A DNA stretch of 19,002 bases from WS-11 sp964405235 (lineage in GTDB: Bacteria; Eisenbacteria; RBG-16-71-46): contig CAYONG010000027.1 in NCBI GenBank assembly GCA_964405235.1, positions 1-19,002 on the forward strand, read 5' to 3'. The notes below the pieces were generated by a model that ran no database searches, was not told the DNA's origin, and saw only the letters and a list, made by a program, of their open reading frames with translations. Below are positions 6,813 to 14,646 of this stretch, piece after piece. Position 1 is the stretch's first letter; the number at the start of each line of letters is the position of its first letter. A program made the position numbers and the translations under genes.

Positions 6813-8135
6813 ATGGCGCTTCACCGCACCCTCGTTGCCCTGGCCTCGGTCCTTGCCGTGTTGGCCCCGTCCGTCACGGTCACCCCCCAGACCCATGACC
6901 ATCCGCATCCCCCGGCGACCGCCTCCCAGTCGCCCTCGGGCCCCGCGATCCAGCTGGTCGCGACCATCCCGGTCGAGAGCGCCATCGGCGATCCCACCAT
7001 GCCGGGGACGGCCGGCACCTGGGTCGAGATGATCGACGGTGCCCAGCGGGCGCTCGAGCTCGAGCACTTCTATATCTCCCACTGGCCCGGCGAGCCGACC
7101 GGGCCGGTGATCGACGCGATCGGCCGCGCAGCCCGGCGCGGGGTCAGGGTGCGGATCCTGCTCGACGTGCGGTTCAAGGCGACCTATCCCCACCCGGCCG
7201 ACTCGCTCGGGCGCCTCACCGGGATCGAACTGCGCTGGCTCGACATGAAGAAAGTCTCGGGCGGCGGGGTCCAGCACGCCAAGTTCATGGTCGTGGACGG
7301 GCTGCACGTGTTCGTAGGAAGCCAGAACTTCGACTGGCGCGCCCTCAAGCATATCCACGAGCTGGGGGTGCGCGTGCGAGATGCGCGCATTGCAGGGACT
7401 TTTCAGCGCGTGTTCGAGTACGACTGGAAGGCCGCCGTCCCGGACGCGGCCCCGGCGGTCGCGGGCTCCGCGGGTCGGCTGTCCCCGGCCGCGCGCGCGA
7501 TGTTGCCCATGAGGCTGGTGCAGGCCGAGGGCGACACCGCCCTGGTGTGGCCGACCTTCAGCCCCATCGGGCACATCCCGGACTCCTTGCTGTGGGACCT
7601 CGATCACATCGTGCGGCTGCTCGATTCGGCGCGCGGCGAGGTGGTGCTGCAGGCCCTGAGCTACGGCTCGGGCCGCGGCAGCGAGCGCGACTCGACCCTC
7701 GACCTCGCACTGCGGCGCGCGGCGGGTCGCGGCGTCAAGGTCAGGCTGCTCATCTCGGACTGGGAGGCGGACAACGCGCGCATCCGCGACCTCCAGCAGC
7801 TCTCGCAGGTGCCGAACGTCGAGGCGAAGCTCTCGACCGTGCCCGAGTGGAGCGGCGGCTACATCCCCTTCGCCCGCGTCGAGCACTGCAAGTACCTGGT
7901 GGTCGACACGCTATGGACGTGGGTGGGCACCAGCAACTGGGAGCCGGACTACTTCCACACCTCGCGCAACGCGGCGCTGGCGATGCAGAATCGCCCGCTC
8001 GCGCTCCAGGCCCGGAAGATGTTTGAGACCGGCTGGAGCTCGCCGAATGCGCAGGTGGTGAACGCCATCGAGAGCTACAAGCCGAAGATCCATCGCGAGA
8101 CCCCGCCACCGGGCCGGAAGGTCTACGGGAAGTAG
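6813..8135 (+). CDS. Secreted phospholipase D superfamily protein (PLD3/PLD4-like, two HKD motifs)
   Basis: 440 aa from the ATG at 6813, chosen because GAGGAA lies about 8 bases upstream and an N-terminal signal peptide follows directly (MALHRTLVALASVLAVLAP). A GTG or ATG near 6741 would bury the signal behind a charged leader. Two complete HKD motifs are present: His155-Lys157-Asp162 (QHAKFMVVD, then GSQNFDWRALKHIHELGV) and His358-Lys360-Asp365 (EHCKYLVVD, then GTSNWEPDYF). The residues after each motif recall animal PLD3/PLD4 (DWR-L...ELGV and GTSNW--YF) more than bacterial cardiolipin synthase or classical PLD. Likely a periplasmic or extracellular phosphodiesterase or transphosphatidylase acting on lipid or nucleic acid. 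Substrate not deducible. It stands alone and converges on the PLP gene with a 16-base gap. Confidence 0.9.
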   Translation: MALHRTLVALASVLAVLAPSVTVTPQTHDHPHPPATASQSPSGPAIQLVATIPVESAIGDPTMPGTAGTWVEMIDGAQRALELEHFYISHWPGEPTGPVIDAIGRAARRGVRVRILLDVRFKATYPHPADSLGRLTGIELRWLDMKKVSGGGVQHAKFMVVDGLHVFVGSQNFDWRALKHIHELGVRVRDARIAGTFQRVFEYDWKAAVPDAAPAVAGSAGRLSPAARAMLPMRLVQAEGDTALVWPTFSPIGHIPDSLLWDLDHIVRLLDSARGEVVLQALSYGSGRGSERDSTLDLALRRAAGRGVKVRLLISDWEADNARIRDLQQLSQVPNVEAKLSTVPEWSGGYIPFARVEHCKYLVVDTLWTWVGTSNWEPDYFHTSRNAALAMQNRPLALQARKMFETGWSSPNAQVVNAIESYKPKIHRETPPPGRKVYGK

Positions 8136-8151
8136 TTGCGTGCGCCGGGGC

Positions 8152-9495
8152 TCACCTGCGTGCCCCGGTGAAGAGCACCGCCACGCGCTCGTGCGCCGCG
8201 ATGATGCCGTGGCGGCGGAGCACCAGAACCCCCGCCAGCCCGGCGGCGCCGGTCGCGTCTACCGGGATCCCGGTGGACCCGACGGCGAGTGCGGTTGCTT
8301 CGCGCAGCGCATCCTCGCCCACCACCACCGGGAAGCCGCCGCTCTTAAACATCCCCGCCACGGGCTCGTGCCAATCGTAGGTCTCATCGTCGAGGATGCC
8401 GTGGGCGATGCTGTGCGGAGCCTCCTCCCACGGCCACATGAACTCCGAGCGATGACTCATCGCATAGGCTAGCGCCACAACCACATCTGGGCTTGCGCTC
8501 ATTGGCCACATGAGGTCGGCCAGCGCCGCGTCCTCCAATTCGGCCGGGCCGCCGGTCGCGGTCTCGGCACGCCCCGCGAAGATCCGCCGCCGGACCCGAC
8601 GGAAGGCGCGCGTGAGCGGATGACTTCCCTCGGTCTGGACCGCGTGAATGCGCGGAAGCCCGGGGATCACTCCGAACGCCACCGCCTCGCGCAGGCCCTC
8701 GATGCAGGCGCTGATCAGCGCTCCTCCCCCGACCTGGACGAACAGCCGGTCCAATCCTTCACCCGCGGCGGCGAGCGAGGCCGCCAACTCCCAGGCGAGG
8801 GTCTCGCCGCCTTCGACCGTGAGTCCGTTCTCCACGGCCTGGCAGCAGAACGGGATCGCTCCGGCCGCCACCGCGCGGCGGAAGGCGTGCATCGTCGGAT
8901 CGCCCGGCACCCCCGTCGTGCGCGCGCAGACCACGATTCGCGTCCGCAGCGCCTCCAGTCGCGCGACCACCGCGGGCTCGGCGTCCGCCGGGATGAACGC
9001 GGTGAGCGGGCGCTCGGTCGCGCGCGCCAGCACCGCGGCGGCCAGCGCGGCGTTCCCGCAGCTGGCGATCGCGAGGCCGTGCCGTTGGTGCGCATCGCGC
9101 GCAGCCGGGTCGAGCCACTCGGCCACCTCGAGCGCGAGGGCGAGGCCCATGAGATGGCGTCCCTTGTGCGAGCCCGAAACGTTGCCGGTCTCGTCTTTCA
9201 CCCAGAGCGCCCCCGGCGCGGCGAGTCCCAACCGCGCGCCCAGCGACGCCGCGCGGGCGAACGGCGTCTCGGCGAAGCCCCGCCCGTCCACCGCGGCGAT
9301 CCGCGCTTCCAGCCGCCGCACCATTGCCACGTACTCCTCGTCGGGCATCCCGGCCGCACGGGCGACCTGCCAGGCGTGCGTGAGCGCGCGAAACCGCACG
9401 AACGGATCCGGCTCGCCGTCGCGGGGGACCTGGTCGCCGAGGGGGACGTGGTGCGCCAGCGGCCGGCGCACTTTGCGGTCGCGCGCGAGGAGCAA
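8152..9495 (-). CDS. Fold-type II PLP-dependent enzyme (threonine synthase / diaminopropionate ammonia-lyase-like)
   Basis: Catalytic Lys is in SGSHKGR (Lys111 when numbered from the TTG at 9495). This is followed by the substrate-binding SCGNAALA and the phosphate-binding glycine loop QVGGGALISA, all hallmarks of the tryptophan-synthase-beta fold. The N-terminal DPFVRFRAL and VDGRGF...TPF resemble an uncharacterised threonine-synthase-like group. The reaction is probably a beta- or gamma-elimination or replacement on an amino acid, but the substrate cannot be named. The start is uncertain: the TTG at 9495 has no Shine-Dalgarno sequence, and an in-frame GTG at 9399 falls inside the conserved DPFVRFR. 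The 5' end lies head to head with a YgfK fragment. YgfK genes elsewhere cluster with the diaminopropionate ammonia-lyase ygeX, so the pairing may be functional. See findings for possible 5' truncation. Confidence 0.85.
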   Translation of the reverse strand: MLLARDRKVRRPLAHHVPLGDQVPRDGEPDPFVRFRALTHAWQVARAAGMPDEEYVAMVRRLEARIAAVDGRGFAETPFARAASLGARLGLAAPGALWVKDETGNVSGSHKGRHLMGLALALEVAEWLDPAARDAHQRHGLAIASCGNAALAAAVLARATERPLTAFIPADAEPAVVARLEALRTRIVVCARTTGVPGDPTMHAFRRAVAAGAIPFCCQAVENGLTVEGGETLAWELAASLAAAGEGLDRLFVQVGGGALISACIEGLREAVAFGVIPGLPRIHAVQTEGSHPLTRAFRRVRRRIFAGRAETATGGPAELEDAALADLMWPMSASPDVVVALAYAMSHRSEFMWPWEEAPHSIAHGILDDETYDWHEPVAGMFKSGGFPVVVGEDALREATALAVGSTGIPVDATGAAGLAGVLVLRRHGIIAAHERVAVLFTGARR

Positions 9496-9498
9496 TGG

Positions 9499-9897
9499 GT
9501 GCTCTACGCCGGTTTCTGTAACGAATGCGGGAACTGCGACCCGTTCTGCCCCGAGGAGGGCGGCCCGTTTCGCGTCAAGCCGCGACTATTCGATTCGCGC
9601 GCGGCGTTTGGCGCGGCGGCGCCCGGTGATGGCATACTCATCGAGGAAGAGGGGCGCAGGATATCCGCGCGATTCGGCGGCCTGGCCCACGAGCTGGAAC
9701 GGGGCGCAAAAGAGGCGCGGTTCTCGGACGGCGTCATCGAGGCGGGGCTCGACGCGGAGCACCGCGTCTCGTCGAGCCGCCTCCGGGCGCCACGCGAGGG
9801 ACACACGCTTCCGCTCTGGCGTTACCACGCGCTGCGGCTGCTGAGCGACGCCGTGCTCCGCGGCATCAATCCAATCATCCACCAAGGAAAGGAATGA
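9499..9897 (+). CDS. C-terminal [4Fe-4S] fragment of a YgfK-type protein (putative selenate reductase subunit)
   Basis: 132 aa from GTG 9499, which has GAGGAG six bases upstream. The protein begins almost at once with FCNECGNCDPFCPEEGGPF, then RVKPRLF. This four-Cys motif and its follow-on are typical of the C-terminal end of YgfK, the large (about 1000 aa) putative selenate reductase / glutamate-synthase-like flavoprotein in purine and selenium clusters. The remainder (GDGILIEEEGRRISARF... to the stop) also fits the YgfK tail. The FAD/NAD(P) and N-terminal domains, about 900 residues, are absent. The frame stays open upstream but is antisense to the PLP gene. Similarity may reach back to about 9440 (RPAHFAVAREEQW). 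Either a 5'-deleted remnant or a free-standing mini-ferredoxin. Its stop overlaps the next ATG (ATGA). Confidence 0.72.
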   Translation: MLYAGFCNECGNCDPFCPEEGGPFRVKPRLFDSRAAFGAAAPGDGILIEEEGRRISARFGGLAHELERGAKEARFSDGVIEAGLDAEHRVSSSRLRAPREGHTLPLWRYHALRLLSDAVLRGINPIIHQGKE

Positions 9898-10373
9898 CCT
9901 TCATGTCACTGCGAAAGCTGCTGTCGGCCTCGCTTCTGCTCTGTTTCGCCTCGATCGCGTTCGCAGGTGCCCCGGCCTCGGGAACCGACGCCGTCCGCGT
10001 CGGCGCCGCCATCACCTCGAAGAAGGCAACCGACATCGCCAGGCTCGCGAAGGACCCGAAGAAATACGTCGGCCAGACGGTCAGGATCGACGGCACGGTC
10101 AAAAAGGTGTGCCAGGGGGCCGGCTGCTGGGTCGAGGTCGCTTCGGGCAAGGGCGTGACCTTCCTCGCCAAGAGCCTCGATGAGTCCGTGCTGCTGCCCA
10201 AGGACTGCGCCGGTCGGAAGATCGTGGTCCAGGGAATCGTGACCATGATGCCGGCCAAGGACGCCGAGGCGCACCAGCATGCGGATCATGCGGCTGAGGG
10301 CCACGAGTGCCCGGCCCCGACCTACCTGATCTCCACGCAGGGGGCGGAGTTGGTGGCGGCGAAGAAGAACTGA
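9894..10373 (+). CDS. Exported DUF4920-like OB-fold protein
   Basis: 159 aa with a signal peptide (LRKLLSASLLLCFASIAFA, then GAP). The core YVGQTVRIDGTVKKVCQGAGCWVEV...GVTFLAK matches the pattern of DUF4920 proteins, small periplasmic beta-barrels of unknown function. Two close cysteines (VCQGAGCW) and a later His-rich stretch (AHQHADHAAEGHEC) could bind metal, though this is inference. The ATG at 9894 overlaps the preceding TGA, and two AAGGA sequences (9884-9888 and 9889-9893) serve it or the ATG at 9903. Translation is probably coupled to the YgfK fragment. A second small OB-fold-like envelope protein follows 64 bases downstream. Confidence 0.82.
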   Translation: MTFMSLRKLLSASLLLCFASIAFAGAPASGTDAVRVGAAITSKKATDIARLAKDPKKYVGQTVRIDGTVKKVCQGAGCWVEVASGKGVTFLAKSLDESVLLPKDCAGRKIVVQGIVTMMPAKDAEAHQHADHAAEGHECPAPTYLISTQGAELVAAKKN

Positions 10374-10437
10374 CGCGACGGTCGTTGCGCCGGCAGGTCG
10401 CGGTCATCGCTCCCCTTTTCGATCCTCCCTAAGGACC

Positions 10438-10785
10438 ATGAAGACGAACACCAGGTGTTTCTTCGTTCTGATCGCCCTGTTTTCGCTTACCCTAATCGGC
10501 GGCTGCAAGGGCACCGTCGCGATCAAAACGCTGCTTGACGATCCGTCCCAGTACGACAAGAAGACCGTCCAGATCGCGGGGACGGTGACCAACAGCATCG
10601 GCGTGCTGGGATACGGCGCCTACCGGATCGACGACGGGACGGGAACCCTGACCGTGGTGAGCAAGGGAGGCGGCGCCCCGCGCGAGGGCGCACGGGTGGG
10701 TGTCGAGGGCGAGTTCCGCTCCGCGTTCACGCTCGGCACCGAGACCGTGGCCGTGCTGATCGAGACGCGTAGGGGCGCCGAGTAG
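10438..10785 (+). CDS. Small OB-fold-like lipoprotein
   Basis: 115 aa. The signal peptide ends in a lipobox (LIGGC, Cys22), so the mature protein is predicted to be lipid-anchored in the envelope. The remainder looks like a single small beta-barrel (KTLLDDPSQYDKKTVQIAGTVTNSIGVLGYGAYRIDDGTGTLTVV, then ARVGVEGEF), the pattern of OB-fold nucleic-acid-binding-like or tRNA_anti-like periplasmic domains. Binding partner unknown. AAGGA lies only two bases before the ATG, an unusually tight spacing. It follows the DUF4920-like gene on the same strand, and the two share the phrase 'DPxxYxxxTVxIxGTV', suggesting ancient duplication or convergent use of the fold. Confidence 0.8.
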   Translation: MKTNTRCFFVLIALFSLTLIGGCKGTVAIKTLLDDPSQYDKKTVQIAGTVTNSIGVLGYGAYRIDDGTGTLTVVSKGGGAPREGARVGVEGEFRSAFTLGTETVAVLIETRRGAE

Positions 10786-10792
10786 CCGGGTC

Positions 10793-11176
10793 CCGCTGGA
10801 GGGTTGGCGCAAGCCATTCACCGTGGTGCGGGGAAACCCGCAGGTCGCGGACGGACAGGTGCGGCCCGGCGGAGACCTGGTGGCCTGCATGTCGAACGAG
10901 TCAGGCGAGTCGCAGGTCTACCTCACCCGCTTCCCGTCAGGCGAGGTGCGCTGGCAGGTCGCGGTCACGGTGGCCGGGAACCCGACCCTGGGGCGTCCGG
11001 AGCGACCCTTCTCGCGGCCCCCGACGGGGCAGGGTGCCTTTTCGTGGCACAGCGGATTCGACCTCACCGCGGATGGCAGCCGATTCGTGATCAATCGCCC
11101 CGCCGGCGACCGCACGCGGCCCCCGAGTGTCACGGTGATCCAGAACTGGTACTCGGAGTTCAAGGGCAAGAAATAG
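10793..11176 (+). pseudogene. C-terminal stub of a kinase-associated beta-propeller (TolB/WD40-like) protein
   Basis: From 10793 the frame reads PLEGWRKPF, then about 20 residues later GGDLVACMSNESGESQVYLTRFP, RWQVA, LGRPERPFSRPP, GFDLTADGSRFVIN and PPSVTVIQNWYSEF before the stop. This is the C-terminal end of the propeller domain carried by many secreted Ser/Thr kinases of Acidobacteria-like and FCB-like genomes. The kinase and most of the propeller are missing. The usual 'PRWSxDGxELFY' blade between RWQVA and the LGRPE segment also seems to be deleted in frame. The only start codon is a GTG at 10823, without a clear ribosome binding site. A relic is more likely than a 117-aa functional protein. 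A complete relative sits at 16063-18711. Confidence 0.65.
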
Positions 11177-11191
11177 CCGTCGCCCTGGCCT

Positions 11192-14100
11192 TTACTCCAA
11201 CACCACGGCCTTCCTCACCGCTGCCCGCAGCCCCTGCGTGAGCCGTACCAGGTAGACGCCGGCGGGCAGGTGCTCGCGCAGATCGACCGCGTACCGCCCC
11301 GCGCCCATCGTGCCCAGCGCGCGCGCCGCCACGCGCCGGCCCGCGATGTCCACCAACTCGAGCACGGCCGGCCCGTCGTCGGCGAGCGTGAACTCGACCC
11401 GAAGCGCCCCGCGCGAGGGCTGGGGGCTCACGCCGTGCAGCGCGAACTCGAGCGGCCCGGTCGCCGCTGCCGGATCGAACGTGGACACCGGCTTCGATGC
11501 CGACCCGGGCCCCGAACCCACCACCGACGAGCTCTCCGCCCCCATCGCTCCCTCCGACGACCCGGCGCTCATCTGCGGCGCCAGGCCGCCGTACTCGACG
11601 TGCAGCAGCGCCGCGCCCGTGGGATCCATCTCCTGGGTACTCGCCGTCCGCTTCCCGGTACCGGAACCGGTGATGATGATGGCGATCGCATTGCCGCTCC
11701 CCCAACCCGGCCGATCCACGATCTCCTGGATCACGGTCTTGAGCTCGGACGTGCGCTGCGACGGTCCGGCCTCGCCCACCACGGTCCATGCCGGAGGCGA
11801 CCAGATCGCCGACGCGGCCGTGAGCGGGCGACTGGACACGCTGTTGTTGGCGATGGCGAAGGTCGCAGGGTTGTCTGCGGCTTGTCCCTTGAGGATGAGG
11901 TTCGTAACCTCGCTATCGGTGCCGTCCGCCTCGAACTGGACGTACGCCCGGATGATCGTGGCGCCTGCCGGCACCGCGACGTCCGTGAAGCGCAGTCCCA
12001 CCGTCTGGCTGCCGGAGTCGTACACCAGGTCCAGGTCGAAGGCGTTGCGCACGATCTTGCCATTCTCGCCCTCCTCGGCGTCGTCGCTGCCGGCGCTGAC
12101 GCGGCGCTCCACTGCCGGTGGAGGCGGCTGGACCGTGACCTGCACCTGGTCGGAGGCATTCAGGGCGCCGTCGTTCGCGGTGAGACGGAGGACGTAAGTC
12201 CCCGCAGTCGTGAAGGTGGCTCGCGTGTCCGTAAGATTCGCGTTCTGAAACATGACCCGGCCCGGTCCGTTCACCATGGTCCAGTTGGTCGTCACGGTGC
12301 CTGGCGGAGCCGGCAGGCCGTCGTCGGTCACCGTCCCATCGAGGATAGCGTAGGAGGGGATCATGATGGTCTGATTAGCCCCGGCATCCACCACCGGGGG
12401 GGCATTCGGCACCGGGAGCACGACGATGACCACGGAGTCCGTGGTGCTGAGCTCGCCGTCGTCCCCGGTGAGCCGAAGGACGTAGATCCCGGGGGCGGAA
12501 AACGCCGCCCGGGTCTGCGCGAGGGTCGCGTCCTGCAGCGTGACCGTTCCGGGCCCACTGCCCTTGGCCCAGTTGACCGTGACCGTCCCCGGCGGGATGG
12601 GCAGCCCGTCGTCGATGACCGTGCCGTCGAGGGCCGCCTCCCCCGGGAGCGTGACGGTTGACTGCGGCCCCGCGTCCACAACCGGGGGCATATTGGGGGG
12701 CCACTGAACGGCGATCTCCACCAGGTCTGACGAACTCAGCAGACCGTCGTTCGCCGTGAGCTGGAGGACATAGGTGCCCGGCACGGAGAGCGTGGCGTGC
12801 GCGTCCACCAGCAGCGGGTTATCGAAAGCGACCGAGCCCGGTCCACTCACCACGCCCCACATGGTGCCGGGCCTCGGGGGGTACGGCAGGCCGTCATCGA
12901 CGACGGTGCCGTGGAGGACCACATCAGCCCGGGGATAAGGGCCCGCCTGGGGGCCGAGGATGTCAGATCGCACCACCTCTATCACATCCAGGGTGAGCGT
13001 GACGGTGAGATCCGGCCCGGCGCTGACCAGCGGCGCCGTGTTGGCCGCGGTCTCGAAGGCGCCCATGTCCGGCGCGTCTCCCTCGTAGCTCGTGGGCGGC
13101 AGGTTCAGCACCATCTGGCCCCGCCACTGGTAGAACGCCGCCCCTGCGTCTATGGCAGGACTGGGAGGCGTCAGCTGACCAATGGAATCGAGCCGTGGCG
13201 AGGCGAGCAGCTGGTGTAGTGGGTCGATGATGCTCTCGATGTAGTTCGTCCCGTTGCTCCAGAACAGGTTGTACGAGGCGATCGAGTTGCCTCCGACCCG
13301 CCGCAGGGCGGTCCCCTGGGTGTCGGTGAAGATGTTGTTGAGGGCGATGAGATTCGCCCCTCCCACCACGCCGTTCATCTCGCCGATGAACGTGTTGTTG
13401 ATCACGTAGATGCGCTCGGCGACCGGAGCGCCCACGAGGCTCTCGATCGTCACACCATCGGGCATGCATCCGATCGCGGCGCTCGACCCCGCGCCGTTGA
13501 AGTTTGCCTCGAAATGGTTGTGCTCGATCCGGATGATGTAGTTGGAAATGACCGGGTAGTCGATGAGTTGCACTCCATCTTCGCCATTTCCGGTGATGCG
13601 GTTCCGCAGGATGTTCACCTCTCTCGTCACGCCGTTGTACGTGTACATCCGGTACTCGATGCCGTCGTCCAGATTGTCCCGGATGATGTTGTCCGCGATG
13701 GTGATGTTCATCCGGCCGTTCAGGTCGATGCCGTCGTCGGAGTTGTTGGCGAACAGGCTGTTGCGGATCGTGCCACCCGATCCGGGCACGTAGTCCACGC
13801 CGTCGCCGTTGGCGATGAGGCGGCAGTGCGTGACATCCACTGTGGAGCCGGAGGCGATGCCGTTCTCGCCGTTCGTGAGGGTCAGGCCGACGATCGCGCT
13901 ACCGTTGGCGTTGTCTCCGAACTCGAGCACGGCATTGCCGGTACAGCCAACAGCGCCCCCGCATGCGCCTGGGGCGACGCTGTGTAGCACCGTCTGGGCG
14001 ATCAGCGCGGTGTCCCCTGTCACGACGTACCACGACGCGATGGTGAGGGATTTGCCGTTGATCCAAGCGCCGCCGGTGTGAACCCCCGGCGCCACGAGGA

Positions 14101-14383
14101 CGGTGTCGCCGCTGGCGGCGGCGATGACAGCGGCGCCGACCGTCGGATGAGCAGCCGGGACTTGAAGCGTCGCCGCGGACAGTTGCTCCACAAGCGTCGT
14201 CGTCGGCAGGAGCGCGATGGTGATGAGAAGCGTGGGCCCGAGGTGCAGGGACGCGAACCCCGCAATCGGTTCCCGCGGGGTCGGAAGGTGTCTGTGGAAC
14301 AGTCGCACAGTGCGTTTGGCTCCGAAGTACAAGGATCGAGGTGCGATTAGTGGAGCCTGGGGCGCGGCAAATGGTGATGGCAC
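11192..14383 (-). CDS. Large secreted parallel beta-helix protein with Ig-like repeats and C-terminal sorting domain
   Basis: Up to 1063 aa. Order of parts: basic leader and hydrophobic segment (about residues 45-70, LGPTLLITIALLP) as signal peptide; right-handed beta-helix repeats rich in N/G/D (for example NSLFANNSDDGIDL, NIIRDNLDDGIEY, NRITGNGEDGVQL); three Ig/PKD-like repeats; a beta-sandwich domain (RRVSAGSDDAEEGE...VQFEADGTDSEVTNLILKG...VIQEIVDRPGW...ITGSG) of a type common in planctomycete and FCB secreted proteins; and a T9SS/FlgD-type tail (GVSPQPSRG, LELVDIAGRR, LPAGVYLVRL, KAVVLE). Likely surface-exposed, perhaps polysaccharide-binding or adhesive. No lyase or hydrolase active site is recognised. 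The start is uncertain: the GTG at 14383 lacks a ribosome binding site and the leader is long. A TTG at 14332 is an alternative. Confidence 0.88.
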   Translation of the reverse strand: MPSPFAAPQAPLIAPRSLYFGAKRTVRLFHRHLPTPREPIAGFASLHLGPTLLITIALLPTTTLVEQLSAATLQVPAAHPTVGAAVIAAASGDTVLVAPGVHTGGAWINGKSLTIASWYVVTGDTALIAQTVLHSVAPGACGGAVGCTGNAVLEFGDNANGSAIVGLTLTNGENGIASGSTVDVTHCRLIANGDGVDYVPGSGGTIRNSLFANNSDDGIDLNGRMNITIADNIIRDNLDDGIEYRMYTYNGVTREVNILRNRITGNGEDGVQLIDYPVISNYIIRIEHNHFEANFNGAGSSAAIGCMPDGVTIESLVGAPVAERIYVINNTFIGEMNGVVGGANLIALNNIFTDTQGTALRRVGGNSIASYNLFWSNGTNYIESIIDPLHQLLASPRLDSIGQLTPPSPAIDAGAAFYQWRGQMVLNLPPTSYEGDAPDMGAFETAANTAPLVSAGPDLTVTLTLDVIEVVRSDILGPQAGPYPRADVVLHGTVVDDGLPYPPRPGTMWGVVSGPGSVAFDNPLLVDAHATLSVPGTYVLQLTANDGLLSSSDLVEIAVQWPPNMPPVVDAGPQSTVTLPGEAALDGTVIDDGLPIPPGTVTVNWAKGSGPGTVTLQDATLAQTRAAFSAPGIYVLRLTGDDGELSTTDSVVIVVLPVPNAPPVVDAGANQTIMIPSYAILDGTVTDDGLPAPPGTVTTNWTMVNGPGRVMFQNANLTDTRATFTTAGTYVLRLTANDGALNASDQVQVTVQPPPPAVERRVSAGSDDAEEGENGKIVRNAFDLDLVYDSGSQTVGLRFTDVAVPAGATIIRAYVQFEADGTDSEVTNLILKGQAADNPATFAIANNSVSSRPLTAASAIWSPPAWTVVGEAGPSQRTSELKTVIQEIVDRPGWGSGNAIAIIITGSGTGKRTASTQEMDPTGAALLHVEYGGLAPQMSAGSSEGAMGAESSSVVGSGPGSASKPVSTFDPAAATGPLEFALHGVSPQPSRGALRVEFTLADDGPAVLELVDIAGRRVAARALGTMGAGRYAVDLREHLPAGVYLVRLTQGLRAAVRKAVVLE
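12120..13044 (-). repeat. Three tandem Ig/PKD-like repeats within the beta-helix protein
   Basis: About 290-350 bp per unit. Each unit opens with an Ala/Pro-Val-Val/Leu-Val...AGP/AGA motif (APLVSAGPDL, PPVVDAGPQS, PPVVDAGANQ), has a middle GTVxDDGLPxPPGT and GPGxVxFxxxxLxxxxA, and closes with GxYVLxLTxxDGxLxxxDxVxxxV. The units start at about 13044, 12699 and 12411 on the minus strand. The first unit carries an insert (residues around IEVVRSDILGPQ). Repeats of this kind act as extracellular spacers. Confidence 0.85.
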
Positions 14384-14646
14384 ACAATTCTAGGGGCGCC
14401 GGGGGCTGTGGGCCTAGCTTTGTGGCGGCCGGGGTCGTGGCCGAGGGCGAGAACCATTGCGCCCTGCACGTTTCGCCCGAACGACAGGCTGGAATGCAAC
14501 GATCTGGGCGCCAGATTCCCGAGACCTCCCCGACGACCTCGCACTCCCATAGACGATGGGATGACCGATTGCTCGGGCTCGGCTAATGTGGGGATGTGTC
14601 GATCCCGACCACGCCAGGCAGCGCATCAGCGAAGGAACCCGGAGCC
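14384..14646. other. Divergent intergenic region with no clear gene
   Basis: 263 bases between the beta-helix gene and the VF530 gene. No ORF with coding character is visible. On the minus strand TAGAAT (14387-14392) is a good -10 sequence, but no -35 sits 16-18 bases upstream. If it is used, transcription would begin at or inside the annotated GTG, arguing for a later start of the beta-helix gene. On the plus strand ATGACC (14561-14566) and TAATGT (14584-14589), 17 bases apart, are a poor promoter candidate for VF530. A short hairpin (CCCAT...ATGGG, 14547-14560) is also present. Confidence 0.4.

Noticed and set aside
6309..7886. 525-aa minus-strand frame antisense to the PLD gene
   Set aside because: Low-complexity shadow; the plus strand has both HKD motifs and a signal peptide.
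8620..9498. Upstream part of the long plus-strand frame that ends in the YgfK tail
   Set aside because: Antisense to the PLP catalytic region, Arg/Ala-rich, no YgfK similarity except perhaps the last 20 residues. The real product is taken to start at 9499.
14561..14589. ATGACC-N17-TAATGT as a promoter for VF530
   Set aside because: Only three of six -10 matches; expected by chance in a region of this length.
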